Assembly: GCA_905221605.1 (NCBI GenBank)
Contig: CAJNDS010000257.1
Coordinates: 126,001-185,613 of the forward strand
DNA from: Symbiodinium natans
Taxonomy: Eukaryota; Sar; Dinophyceae; Suessiales; Symbiodiniaceae
Reading direction: 5' to 3'
DNA length: 59,613 bases
The notes below the pieces were generated by a model, which saw nothing but the letters and a program-made list of their open reading frames with translations, had not been told where the DNA came from and ran no database searches. Position 1 is the first letter of the stretch, and each line of letters starts with the position of its first letter. This document shows positions 22,811-33,129 of this stretch, piece by piece. The translations under genes were made by a program, and so were the position numbers.

Positions 22811-23113
22811 GATGCTCTGTTTGCTCCTGACCCTGAGGCCGTGGACGCCAGGGCTGTCCGCAACGAGGACAAAGGCCATCAGACGGTACTGCTCGCTCAA
22901 TACCACTCAGCACTGAACTTTGTTCACTTTTTCCTTCCCGTTCAGATGAGCCCCCAAGCCCAGAGAGCCTTGGAATCAAGCGGCTGCAGCTTGTACCAAG
23001 CGACAGTCTTCAGGCAAGGGTGGCTTCCTGTGCTGCCTCTTCTTCAAGAAGGCTGGGCACTCTAGCACCAAGCAGCTAAATGTTTTCAACAGAACGGGCC
23101 AATTGAAACGTAG
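22811..23113 (+). CDS. Candidate C-terminal exons of an unknown protein, with GC-AG introns
   Basis: Segment 22811-22874 encodes DALFAPDPEAVDARAVRNE and ends AAAG before a GC donor. Exon 22946-23013 follows a strong acceptor (CTTTTTCCTTCCCGTTCAG), encodes EPPSPESLGIKRLQLVP and also ends at a GC donor (CAG/GCAAGG). A last piece from 23093 reads NGPIET and stops at 23113. Introns of 71 and 79 bases keep phase. GC donors are frequent in dinoflagellate genes. The 5' limit of the first segment is undefined. The minus strand of 22604-22906 is also open and protein-like, so the coding strand is not certain. No family is recognised. Confidence 0.35.
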
Positions 23114-25255
23114 GTGCTTAGGTGACTTAGCTACCAAAACGATTCCTTGAGAGTGGGGGGAGGGCCAGAGGTTGCATTTACTCATCTTGGTGGGGCTTGA
23201 GTGTGGTGGAGGCTGGAGGCTTTTGACAAAGAGAAGTACCTGGCTTAGCTCTTCGGCGGTGTGTTTGGGTCCCTGTCTGCGTGTGGGCCATGGGTCATCT
23301 TCCCTCCTTGCATGGCCAAACTTCAACTGCAGAACTGACTGATTTTCTTTGCGTTGGGCACGCGCGTGGCAGGTAGTGGTCCACTAAAGATGCTTTCTGA
23401 GGGCAACACAGGATCCAATAGTTGGTTCCCTCGCCGCTGCATCAAGGAGCACTAAAAGATCTCCATTGTGTGCTGGAAAGTGGCTGTCAAGCCATGTAAC
23501 AGATTCTAAGGCCACTTCAAAAACATGGGGCATTGGCGGGCAGCAAGTGCCAACATGAGCCCGTGACACACTTGACACTCTAGACACAGCTCTGGACAGA
23601 AAAACACCCTGGGCAGCGAGCAAAATTCGTTTCACCTTTACCAGATTTTGTCCGAAGCGATCGAGACGCGGCCACACCTGTGGCACTCAACAGCTAGCCT
23701 CGATCAGCTTCGACCGTTGCGGCGCGCCACGCGCCTTAAACAAACAACTAGTCCTGGTCCATCTTGGTCCACTCGCCAGACGACGGTCGGACACTTGTTT
23801 GCGTGTCTGCGCTGCATCTTCCCGGATCAGCGGCAAGTGCTCTTGAGTTGCAGGCTGCTAAGTTATCATTGCAAGGGCGGGAAGTTGGGAAGTGCTTGTC
23901 TAGCTGATTGGGGACAGCTGCCTTTTTCAGTGATTTGGTGCCGAGGAGCGTAGATCCTGGATATGTAGAGTCAATGTAGAGTTGAGAACATCTTTTGGGC
24001 CGTCTGTGTCCACGCTCAGTCCATGCGCTCGGAGAAATTCCCCTGCAAGAGCAGGATGAGGAGTTTCCAGGTGCCACAGTTGGCCAATGATGCCAGACGT
24101 CACTCTCTCGCGGCTGTTGCCACTTCAGCTTTCATATTCCTGCTGGTGGCTGGCGTAGCGGTCATAGGATTTGCCGCTCGCACAAGTTGAGACTGTGCAC
24201 GCGCGCGCGCGCTCTCAGGCGATGCTAGGGGGACCAGGTAGCTGGCTACGTGAGGTCCGTAAGTCAGATGCTAGATTACGATCTCGTTGCCTGACTCTTT
24301 GCTGACGTCTTGCTTGCACGCCCCTTGCTCTTCTTTGTTCCCTGCTCTCTGCTACTGTCTGCAACCTTGCGGAACCACTCCATCATCAACTGCCTTGTAG
24401 TTAGCCTTTGTCCACGTGGCCCATGCAGTTCCTTAAGAGGCTCAGGATAGGGGGATGGGGGCTGTAGTCGTGTTTATCGCTAAGTTTCCAGCATGCCAGC
24501 AGTATGGGGTCCCAACGTTAAGAGTAAGAAAGCCGCGTAGATCACGCGCGCTTTGCTCGCGTTCTGGGTCGAAATCGCCCTCTCCGCCTGGGCGCTGGCA
24601 TGCCCGCAGAGTTCTTGGGGTCCTCGAAATCGTGCACCCGCCAAGGTCCCTTGAACATTTTGAGGCTTGCATCGTTCCATGTCGTGAAAACGTGGCAGGC
24701 ACGTAGTTTCCTGTGTTTTGGACAAGTGACTTGATGTGTTGCGTGCATCCAGTCTCAGGAAATCTGCATTTCGCGGTGTTACAAAGTGCGTTCTCGCCTC
24801 TGTTCTGTGCACATTCTTGGGGTGGTCGTGAAATGATCATGGAGGGGTAGTGGACTTTCTTGCACTGTTTGGCGCTCGACCCTAAGCAGAATTGAGTACA
24901 GCACCGACTGCATTGACTACACAAAGCGCCTCCGTAGAACAGCTTTCTCCTTCTGGCCCCCCTGCACTTGCCGCCCTCGTGCTCCCTGCTGTCGTGACGA
25001 CGGCTGTGGCATGGGAGGCCTTGTGTGGAATGGTTGGCTAGCGCGATAATGTGTCGTATTCAAGAAGTTGCTCCGAATGATTTGATCTGCATACTGGCAT
25101 AGCTGTATACCTGCCCGAATGCTTGGTCAGGGCGCACTGCAGATGAGAGTAGACCAGCAAGGACAGCGAACCCTGAACCCTGGGCACGCACTTCCCTATC
25201 GGCCGACCAGATAGACCTTCGTGATGAGTCTAGACGATCTTGACCCCAGCACGCG
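23114..25255. other. No firm gene
   Basis: One possible minus-strand exon at 23242-23328 (LKFGHARREDDPWPTRR, ending at a GTACTT donor) is too short to support alone. The rest is unassigned. Confidence 0.4.
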
Positions 25256-25585
25256 TTGCTTGGTCCTGGTTGTCCTGGTTTTTGGGATCCAGAATCCAAG
25301 CCTTTTGCAAAGCTTTTTCATACTGTTTCGACCTTGTCCAAGCAACCTGTGCTGTTCTGTTGTCGTGCCCCTTCTACCATTCCTGAAGGGCTGGTAGAAG
25401 CAGAGGCAAACATGTGGACTTCAGCAATCACGCGACAAAGTTGTCCTTCAACCCTGCTGCAACAGCGGACTATTCGAAGTAACTCGACCTGGGCAGGTGC
25501 ACTGCAGAATGCCTCCAGAAATGCTGCTCTCGAATCGCTGCAAGAATGGGTAGCGTCTTTCAGCTCCTACGCCAACCCAAGCTAG
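25256..25585 (+). CDS. Candidate exon, unknown helical protein
   Basis: The open frame reads SKPFAKLFHTVSTLSKQPV, LFCCRAPSTIPEGLVEAEA and, near its end, GALQNASRNAALESLQEW followed by VASFSSYANPS and TAG. The composition, with scattered charged residues and amphipathic stretches, is protein-like. It lies about 150 bases upstream of the candidate gene at 25734 on the same strand. It has no recognisable domain, and its true 5' boundary is not defined. Confidence 0.33.
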   Translation: MLGPGCPGFWDPESKPFAKLFHTVSTLSKQPVLFCCRAPSTIPEGLVEAEANMWTSAITRQSCPSTLLQQRTIRSNSTWAGALQNASRNAALESLQEWVASFSSYANPS

Positions 25586-25733
25586 AACACAGAGAGCTCC
25601 TTGAAACCGTGAGACGTCGTGAGACCCATGCGTGACATGCGTGAGTTAGCACGACTTAAAGCCTACAAAAGTTCCTTACCAGTCCTCCTAAGTCTTGAAG
25701 AGCCGAACTTTCGAGTCTCCCCGGGCTCCTGCC

Positions 25734-26259
25734 ATGGCCATGGCGACCCGGCGCGGGGCGCTCCTGGCGAGGCTTGGCCGAGTGTCCATGTGCCAGTCGT
25801 TGAGTCCCCAGAGCTCAGAGCTGAATCCTCCACAAGGTGTTGAACGTTTTGCAGGTTTCGCACTTCGGTAGGGGCTTTTGCCTACTGGCTTGTCCGCATA
25901 CGCCTGCTGACTTGTGGATTCAAGCCTGGACAGCCTGGAAAGCACAAGACTGGTGCAACGGGTTTCTTCTGGGAGCGTGTTTAATTTTTCTCCTTCCGAG
26001 ATTGTGGGAGCCCGGTTTTACCCCCAAACCCTTTGCCAGAATCGTTGAGTCCCTCAACAAGTTGCTGAGCCTTCTGCGCATGCTTTTGAGACGCTACGTA
26101 TGAGGCGCCTGGCTGGGACTCTGAGGCGCTCCCAGGCCTCCCGTGTCCTTAGGGGTGGGGCAGGAGTTCTGTATGACAAGCGCCATGTCTGTGAGCTTAC
26201 TGCTCCGCAGTTCCCTCGACTTGCTCGCCAGAACCTGCCTGGAGCTGTACATCTTGTGA
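25734..26259 (+). CDS. Candidate complete three-exon gene, small membrane protein with mitochondrial-type N-terminus
   Basis: Exon 1 (25734-25781) encodes MAMATRRGALLARLGR. It is arginine-rich, free of acidic residues and amphipathic, as expected for a mitochondrial presequence. Exon 2 (25855-26097) follows a 73-base GT-AG intron with acceptor GTTTTGCAG. It encodes WTAWKAQDWCNGFLLGACL, a hydrophobic segment, and the basic helix FARIVESLNKLLSLLRMLL. Exon 3 (26164-26259) follows a 66-base intron, begins EFCMTSAMSVSLLL and ends at TGA. Phases are 0/0 throughout, giving 128 residues. A second ATG two codons downstream could also start it. The function is not recognised. The acceptor of exon 3 is preceded by a G-rich rather than pyrimidine-rich stretch, which is the weakest part of the model. 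Confidence 0.42.
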
Positions 26260-26388
26260 AGCACGGAGTGTTGCCAGGCATCTGCGGTGGCTGTGCTGAG
26301 ATGTTTCTCTGATGCCCCAGGGCTCACGCAGCTTGAGGCGACGTCACCCGTGATACTGTTTTGTTGGGATAAGTTCGTTCCTTTACAG

Positions 26389-26705
26389 CGCTAAACGCCT
26401 GTGATGATTGTGATGCCAAACCTCGGCCACCTCCAATGCAGAAGCAGAAGAAGAAGAAGAGCAGCGACCAGTACCTGGACATGCACTCGCTGGTGAACCG
26501 CCTGCGCCAGAGGCTGAGGACTTTTGTCAGAGCTTTGTCGCAGTGGTTTGTTGCAGTCGTTGTGGCAGCTTTTGTTAGTTGGCGTGGAGGGACTGACATC
26601 TTTCAAACAGTGAGGCGAGTTGTTCCCTCCCGCACCGGCCATGGGTGCGCCGATCAACGGCGACGTGGTCACGTCCGTGTCAGAGGTTGGAGCTTGAGGA
26701 AGTAA
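26389..26705 (+). CDS. Candidate exon with basic region and a transmembrane segment
   Basis: The acceptor GTTCCTTTACAG precedes a frame reading LNACDDCDAKPRPPP, a lysine run (MQKQKKKKSS), DQYLDMHSLVNRLRQRL, RTFVRALSQ and the hydrophobic WFVAVVVAAFVSW, and stopping at 26703. A basic, helical stretch next to a single membrane segment suggests a membrane-anchored protein. It lies downstream of the 25734-26259 model on the same strand but could not be joined to it in phase. No family is recognised. Confidence 0.33.
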
Positions 26706-26860
26706 TGATTTTTGAACCGGCTTTGATGTCTAGCTAGCTGTGGTTTTCCATGGTGCTGTTCCGTTGCGCACCGGCAGACTCTGCAGAACGTGAAGCTGAA
26801 CCCACGTGAGTGGCAGCAGCATGCCGTCTACCGGCGGGGACGCTACACCAGGCGGATTGA

Positions 26861-26912
<52 letters not shown>
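26861..26912 (+). repeat. (CT)n microsatellite
   Basis: Almost uninterrupted CT dinucleotides for about 52 bases. Confidence 0.95.
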
Positions 26913-26914
<2 letters not shown>

Positions 26915-27579
26915 GTAGCGTTGCGACGGGGGAGGTTGCGCTAATGGCCGGCGCATGCACGTAACCCCCCCCCTACTGTGTGCACATGTTTGTTCATGCT
27001 TTCGCTTTACCTCAGGTCGGCTGTCAGCTGACGACAGCTGCTTGTTGAAATCCCGCCCTCCCTCCCCAGAGGGGGCATGCGTGTTGGCGAGCGCCGGCAG
27101 TGACTCAGTTGGATGTGGTTGACCGAACGGTGCCCCTCCTCCCCCTCGAACGATCAGAGTTGCAACCAAAACAGTCTCGCCCCTCTAGAGTGTGCACATC
27201 AGGTAGGAGAGGGTTGTGTGGGGAACCCGAGATGCAAAGGGTATTGCGGGTGTTAGTTAGCACTTTGTACGCCGCAATGGTGCAGTTCTGGTCCTCATTC
27301 TACACACTAAAAGAGTTTACGTGCCGTGGTTTGATTCTGGCAAAAGTCAGTGGGATCAACATATGACTGCATAAACAAAGGCGAAACGCCGCCTGCCTTG
27401 TGGTGGGCCCCGCCGGCACGGCGTATTTGCAAGACATGCAGAAATAGAATCGCACCTGGATGACTGTCTAAAGCTATGACAAGTTGTCTGCCAGTATCTC
27501 AGAGTCACTGGCACTGGTCCCTGAGATTCAAAGGTCGGGCGCTAGAAGGGTCGCTTGTGCCCCAATATGAACAGGCCTC

Positions 27580-27640
27580 AGCTGGGTGGGGGGGTGCGGG
27601 TGGAGGGGGGGTAGGGGGGTGCGGGTTGCGGGGGCCCCTT
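27580..27640 (+). repeat. G-rich patch
   Basis: GGTGGGGGGG, GGAGGGGGGG and GTAGGGGGG blocks provide several four-run G-quadruplex possibilities on the plus strand. Confidence 0.85.
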
Positions 27641-28205
27641 CCGAGCTTGGCCTGCTTTACGCTCTCCATACGCCTACGGCTCGAGGCCTGCACGGATTTT
27701 CGCTTCACAACGATTCAACCAAACTCTTGCACAAGTTCGCAGAAATCATGGCTGCGGGCTTGTTGAGCCATAGCCTCAGCAACGCTGGCAGGAACATTGT
27801 CGGTTACTCCCCGAACCAATTCATAGCCGCCGTCTGAGAACGGTGCTTGTGCAGTTTCAAGTTGTCGGTTCTCGTGGGGGATGCGAGCTTTGTGTGCCAT
27901 ACGCTCCCTCTTGTTGCAGCCCGGTTGGCCGATGTGAGGAGATCCCCCCCCCCCCCCCCCGCTTGCGTCTTTTAAACACATTCCGCGTGGTTGACCTTCT
28001 CACAGCAAAGGCAGAAAGAGCTAGAGGAAAGATCGAAAGGAAGGATTGGAAGTGTACATTAGGAAGGACAAGAATTGCGATTCGTGATTCGTTCTCAGTT
28101 TAGAGTTGGCAAGGTATTGCTGCTTTGTTGGGAGCGGGGTCAACAGAGCCCCATCCACGACCACGCAGGCGAGCGGCTTAGCAATCCGAGCAGATGGATC
28201 GCTTA

Positions 28206-28236
28206 CTGGTTGAATTTGGTTGAATTTGGTTGAATG
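28206..28236 (+). repeat. Ten-base tandem repeat (GGTTGAATTT)n
   Basis: Three units in exact register. Confidence 0.85.
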
Positions 28237-29553
28237 TGAGGTGTTTTTGCAGCTGGGATGGCGAAGCCACAAAGCAGTCGGGGTTCTGCGAAGGCGTAGG
28301 CTTGCAAAGGCTGATGCTTTTGGCAAGACGCCCAGGAGCCCACTGCTTCATCAAGATGCTAAGTGGGCAGCTGCAGGTGCGCTCGTTCGTCCCTGAATTT
28401 GGTAGCCTTTCTCAAGCTTGGACGTGGCCCAGTAGTTTTTGCCACGTACACTTCACGAGATTGAAAGCTGTGGTGACCGTGGTGACCTCAGAGCCCCTGC
28501 CCTGGCCAGGAGCGGAAATTCGCTTGGGCACCCAACGGTTCCGCTGGCCCCCAGGCACGCAAGCCATTCTCGCAAGCGATTCCACGCGAAACGGGCCTCT
28601 TTTGGAAAAACACAGGGGCTCTGATAAGTGGGCATGCTGATTCGCCATGATTCGCCCTTGGGGGCTCGAGAGCCCCGCGCAGAGGCAGGCCCGCCTGGCT
28701 TTATGGATGCCTCCGAAGTGGCGAAGAGCGCCCGGGGCCCGAAGCCTTTTCGGAATGGCGTTCTGTTGGAAACGCCGGGGAGCAGGTTGCATCAATGAGC
28801 ATTGATGTACTAGTAACTCGTAAGTTCAGCTACGCTTTGTGCAAGTTCCGGCATATCAGTGTTGTTCTGCCTGCCAAAAACATGTTCTTCGGAGTTTGTG
28901 CATCTTCGCATGGTAGATGTGCGTAAGTTGGTCCCGTGCCCTGCTTCAAGCTCTGACACTTACAGCGTCTAGTGTTGCCGGCAGCATGCGCCGGCATACA
29001 TAAAACTCAAATGTCATTGAGAAGTTGGTATAAAACCAAACAAGGGTCATCTAGGACCTTGAAGAATTTTGGTTTCACCTCATGGGTGCAGCGAGCTGAA
29101 AGTCCACAAAGTCCTAGGCCCTGTCGTTACGATCCGGGGCACCATGCTTGGAATTTAGATTACATTCCGGGAAGTGAGAAACTCTGAATCAGAGCATATC
29201 AGAGCCACCAGTCAGCAGTCTGCTGTCCCTGACCTTGGGTGGGCCATGCGCCCAAGACTTGGCAAGTATCTCTGCTTTCATGCATGTTCGCCATGGCGGA
29301 TGCCTCCGAATCATGGTTGCCACATGACGAGGAACTGGTGGTGGCCATATGCGATGTTCGTCTGCTTTCCGTTCTGTGTGACTGACGTTGATTTCTTGGA
29401 TCCGTGAGACGCTTGCATCGTTAGATATGATATGTTGGATGCTGCTATGTGCTGCTTGACGCTGCTGAAGCCAGGGATGAATGCTTGAGGATTTCGCATT
29501 CATGATCGTGTACGTTTGGAGTTGCTTCCGCATTTCCTGCTTAACCTGCTTAC

Positions 29554-29880
29554 TCAGTGGGGGCTACTGTAGCATACTCTGACACAAAGTGTCTTGCCCT
29601 CCAGGACGATGTTACGGATGAAAGCCTTGGCGGTACCTCCTGGATAACCTTTCTCCGCGATGATGTTGCTTGCATGCGTTAAGGGGATGATCAAGGGGAT
29701 GGCAGCCAAATCAGCCAATGCCGTTTGCGCAGCTCTGTGAGGGCATGCCGCGCAGCCCCAAAGCTTCATATCTTCAAAGGCCGTCGTGGGGTCAAGTCGA
29801 AGTGAAATGCGCCGTTCTGTGCGGAGGTCAAAGTCCAATGCTCTGCCTGGCTGTGTGCGTCTGCTGCTGTGGCAAGGCAT
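29554..29880 (-). CDS. Candidate coding exon, unknown
   Basis: The minus strand reads RALDFDLRTERRISLRLD, PTTAFEDMKLWGCAACPH, RAAQTALADLAAIPLIIPL and GYPGGTAKAFIRNIVLEG and stops at 29554. Alternating charged and hydrophobic residues look protein-like. The opposite strand over the same bases has no comparable frame. No domain or clear splice site identified. Confidence 0.3.
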   Translation of the reverse strand: MPCHSSRRTQPGRALDFDLRTERRISLRLDPTTAFEDMKLWGCAACPHRAAQTALADLAAIPLIIPLTHASNIIAEKGYPGGTAKAFIRNIVLEGKTLCVRVCYSSPH

Positions 29881-31476
29881 GGAGAGTTATATAGATGGAG
29901 TTAGATGAGTTCCACAAGCGCGGAGCTCTTTGGAGTGAATCGCTTGTATACATTGTCGCCAGTCTTTATCCCGTAGTCACTCGGGACGAGTTGGTGCACC
30001 TTCTCGAAGGGAGAAGAGTGAACTGAGTCCATACTCAGTCACCGCAGTCGTTGTGCTCCGAAGGGCCCCGTGGCACGGCAGAGCACAACTGCGTGCTTTT
30101 AGCAGGCACGCAGCAGCACCTTGTTGCCGGGGTCTGGTGGAGCTGGCCTTTGGCCCGTCCCAGATGCCAAGCCCCTTGTTGACAGATCAGTTGAGAGATC
30201 TTGGAAAAATAAGGAGTTGAATATGGAGTTTAGCGATGTTGAACGATGTTGATCTTGATGCGTGACCACATAGTATGGCCGAGCCACTAGAGTGAGCTGT
30301 TATTGCTGTCTTGACGAAGTCAGCGATGGAAGTATTGGCAAATATCAGGTCTTTCAGTTGAATGTGTTTGCCTTCGAGGTCCAACCTTTCTTTTGAGCAC
30401 AGTCAGCTATCGCCGAAGTCTTCGAACAGGGTTGCTTTTCGCATGTTCAGCATGAGCGTGGTCTGCAAGTTTAAGGCGTGATTGGCTGGGGTATTGCCAC
30501 CCTCATGTCACTTGCATGGCTTCTGCTGGATCTGCAAATGGTCTTCACTTCCGCCGCTTACCATGCAAAGAACAGAATGGTGCAAACAGTAGTGTCTGCC
30601 ACAGTGAATTTGTGGCATTTGAGGAGCAGAGAGCGATGCTGTTTCCTCCCTGGAGTATCCTCGTGCGACTTGTCTGCATCAGGGGAGCATGAGCTGAAGC
30701 TGACGCTGACACTACTTGCATATTAACTTGCACTCAAAGATGCTGCCCAAACGGTCTCGCACTCACACTCTTGCCACAGCGAATTGTAAATTCGAGTTCC
30801 AGAGCTGCATGTGCTTTAAGATGCCTGAGGTTTGTGAAGCAGCCTGTGGCTGTCGGGCTTCTTGGCTGCGGGGCAGGAGTTTTTCTTAACATGTGGGCTT
30901 CGAAACTTCGAAATTAGAGTTTTTGCACAACCATCCGCATTTGGCTCCTCCGAAGTGGGGTTGAGAGATGTGACGGAAGCACGTTGGATGCAAGTGCACA
31001 GCTTCTGTATGTTTCCGGGTGCTCTGCTCCGGTCACACGAAACCACTTGTGGCTTCTTGTGGCTACCAGCAAGGGGTCTAGGTAAAGCTGCGCAGGCTGC
31101 CGGGTTTGCCTTTGAGTCAAGCTCATAGGGGGCTGGGAATGTGTGCCTTAACTGAGGTCTGTTGTTATTTTTCTGGGCTACGATGGCCGGAGCTATGTGC
31201 GAAGAGTTCAGGCGTGTTCAAAGCGCTGTAGAATGTTTGTACCGGTGAGTGTGGGCACCTCGCCGTGTGCTTTGAAGGATTGCAGGGTGGCAGGGTTGGC
31301 TTGGTAGCGTGCATGCCCACACAGCGTGCATGCAGCTACATGACGCCTTTAGCAGGTGACGTTCGGACTCAGGGACCAAACTGTAATTTTAACGCTACGC
31401 GACCCGCCTCGCCCCGGCCCAGCGCATCCGCGTGAACATGGTGATTCCGCAGCGCCCAAGTCGCTGGACCCCAAGC

Positions 31477-31508
31477 AATAAGGGTTGGGTTTAGGGTTTA
31501 AGGTTCCG
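31477..31508 (+). repeat. Degenerate TTTAGGG-like patch
   Basis: Reads AGGGTTGGGTTTAGGG then TTTAAGGTTCCGGG. It directly precedes the G-rich patch. Confidence 0.7.
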
Positions 31509-31570
31509 GGTGGGGGCGTGGGGCGGGTGTGGGGGGTCGGCGGTGGTGGGGGGGCGTGGGGGGGGGCCTG
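31508..31570 (+). repeat. G-rich patch
   Basis: Runs of 4-9 G separated by T, C or A, G-quadruplex prone, adjoining telomere-like units. Confidence 0.85.
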
Positions 31571-31940
31571 CTATGCGGGGGCTTCAACTGCCCTGGTCCT
31601 GCCGAACCGTCTGCTTTCAGATTGTGGTCGCCCACGGGGGGGTACCATTTCCAGGCGAAAAAAGGGGGCCGATGTCTGACAACCACGTTTGGCCCGAGGC
31701 CTCGGCGGATTACGCCGTGACTACCGTTCCTGACTGCAACCTCCACTCATTCTGCAGAGGCAGTAAATGCCAGTCCAATGAAGCAGTGCAAAGCGCAAGC
31801 TGGACCAAGCTGCCACAATAGGCAGTTTCTGAAGTAGGGAGCCTTCCTGAAACCTTCAAGGACACATCTCTTGGGTCACTGAGAGAAGAGCAGCGCACTA
31901 GGATTGGTGACCGTCCTTTGGCGACAAATCCAGCATCATC

Positions 31941-31980
31941 CCAACAGCTCAGAACAGCTCAGAACAGCTCATAACAGCTC
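31941..31980 (+). repeat. Ten-base tandem repeat (AACAGCTCAG)n
   Basis: Four units of AACAGCTCAG-type decamers. Confidence 0.9.
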
Positions 31981-33050
31981 TCTGTGGATAGTCATGGTGA
32001 GTCGTTTCTGGGACGCAAGCCAAGGCCGTGCCAGAGGCCTGCATACCCATACGAAGGTTTCAAGATGCGGGACAAGGGCATTGGAGTCAAGAATCCATCG
32101 TAAAAGCCATGAGCAACACGAAGGTATACGAAAGTCTCGTGCCAGCTCCGTTCAAGACATCCTCCTTTTCTCAGCAAGTACCATTCGCCATCCTAAACGA
32201 ATCACACTGCCGCCATCATTCCGGGAATATCTCGGGCCGTACTAGCACCCAAATGATGTTTTACAAGCAGGACATCTCGAGGCTCGAGGGGGCGGGAACA
32301 TGCATTGCATGTGAGGTCATGAGGTGGCTGTTGGGACAAGTGTTCTTACCCCCAGAAGCTCATTGCGGAAGTTGGATGTCCGATGGGGACTCAGAACAGT
32401 GTTATGCATGGACTGGACCTCCTTAGAAATTGAACGCCGGCGGGTTGGAACCAGGAGAGACTGGAGCCTCCCTAGCGAACAATGCAGCGGCTGAAGTCCA
32501 TTCAAGTCCGCCGAGGGCTATTGAAGTCCAGAACTTCCATAATCTTCTGTCACGAGGTAAACAGCACTTCAGGGTTCTTGCCCTAGCAGCAGAGAGTTAG
32601 GCTGAGGAGTTTGCAGAGGGTCTCTAAGAGTGTTGAGCAAAATTTGAGTCTACTGCGTCTAATGTAGAGTATGTGGGGTGTAGTAAACTTGAGAAAAGAA
32701 AAGGCACAGCACAGCACAGCAGCCTGCAGCATTGAGTTTGCCGATTTGCTGATAACATCTAGTTGAAGCCCCTCTCGGGGGTGTGCGCTTCCTGAATGGG
32801 GTTTGTTTCGCCACGCCAAGAAACAAGGCTTCCTTCAATTGTAAGTGCGTAGCTGGCGCTGCCGGGTTGAAAGCGCCAGAAGGTCCAGCCATGCAGTGAT
32901 CAGCACGCAAGCGCGCAGAGACAACAGAGTTCCATGCGACAGCCTGACTGACCCTTAACAGTGCGCTTCTCCTTCTGACTAGCACGTTCAGGCAGTCGAT
33001 GAGACAGCTACTTCAAGGAGGCTTCAGACTGCCCTCCGGCCAATGCGAGG

Positions 33051-33128
33051 TTTATGACATACCATGACATACCATGGCATACCATGACATACAATGACAT
33101 ACCCTGACAGACCATGACATACCATGAC
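33051..33128 (+). repeat. Ten-base tandem repeat (ACCATGACAT)n
   Basis: About eight units of ACCATGACAT with single-base variants, in exact ten-base register. Confidence 0.95.
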
Positions 33129-33129
33129 C

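Larger units (their letters stand above)
26913..29553. other. No firm gene
   Basis: A 17-base C run at about 27945-27960, the G-rich patch and the decamer at 28206 are the features. A 136-codon frame at 28230-28640 is not convincing. Confidence 0.45.
29881..33050. other. No firm gene
   Basis: Apart from the telomere-like and G-rich patches and one decamer repeat, only ambiguous frames are seen (for example 30862-31128 plus). Confidence 0.45.

Noticed and set aside
28402-28416. Shortened spliced-leader-like GTAGCCTTTCTCAAG
   Set aside because: It requires two internal deletions and sits inside an unsupported frame.
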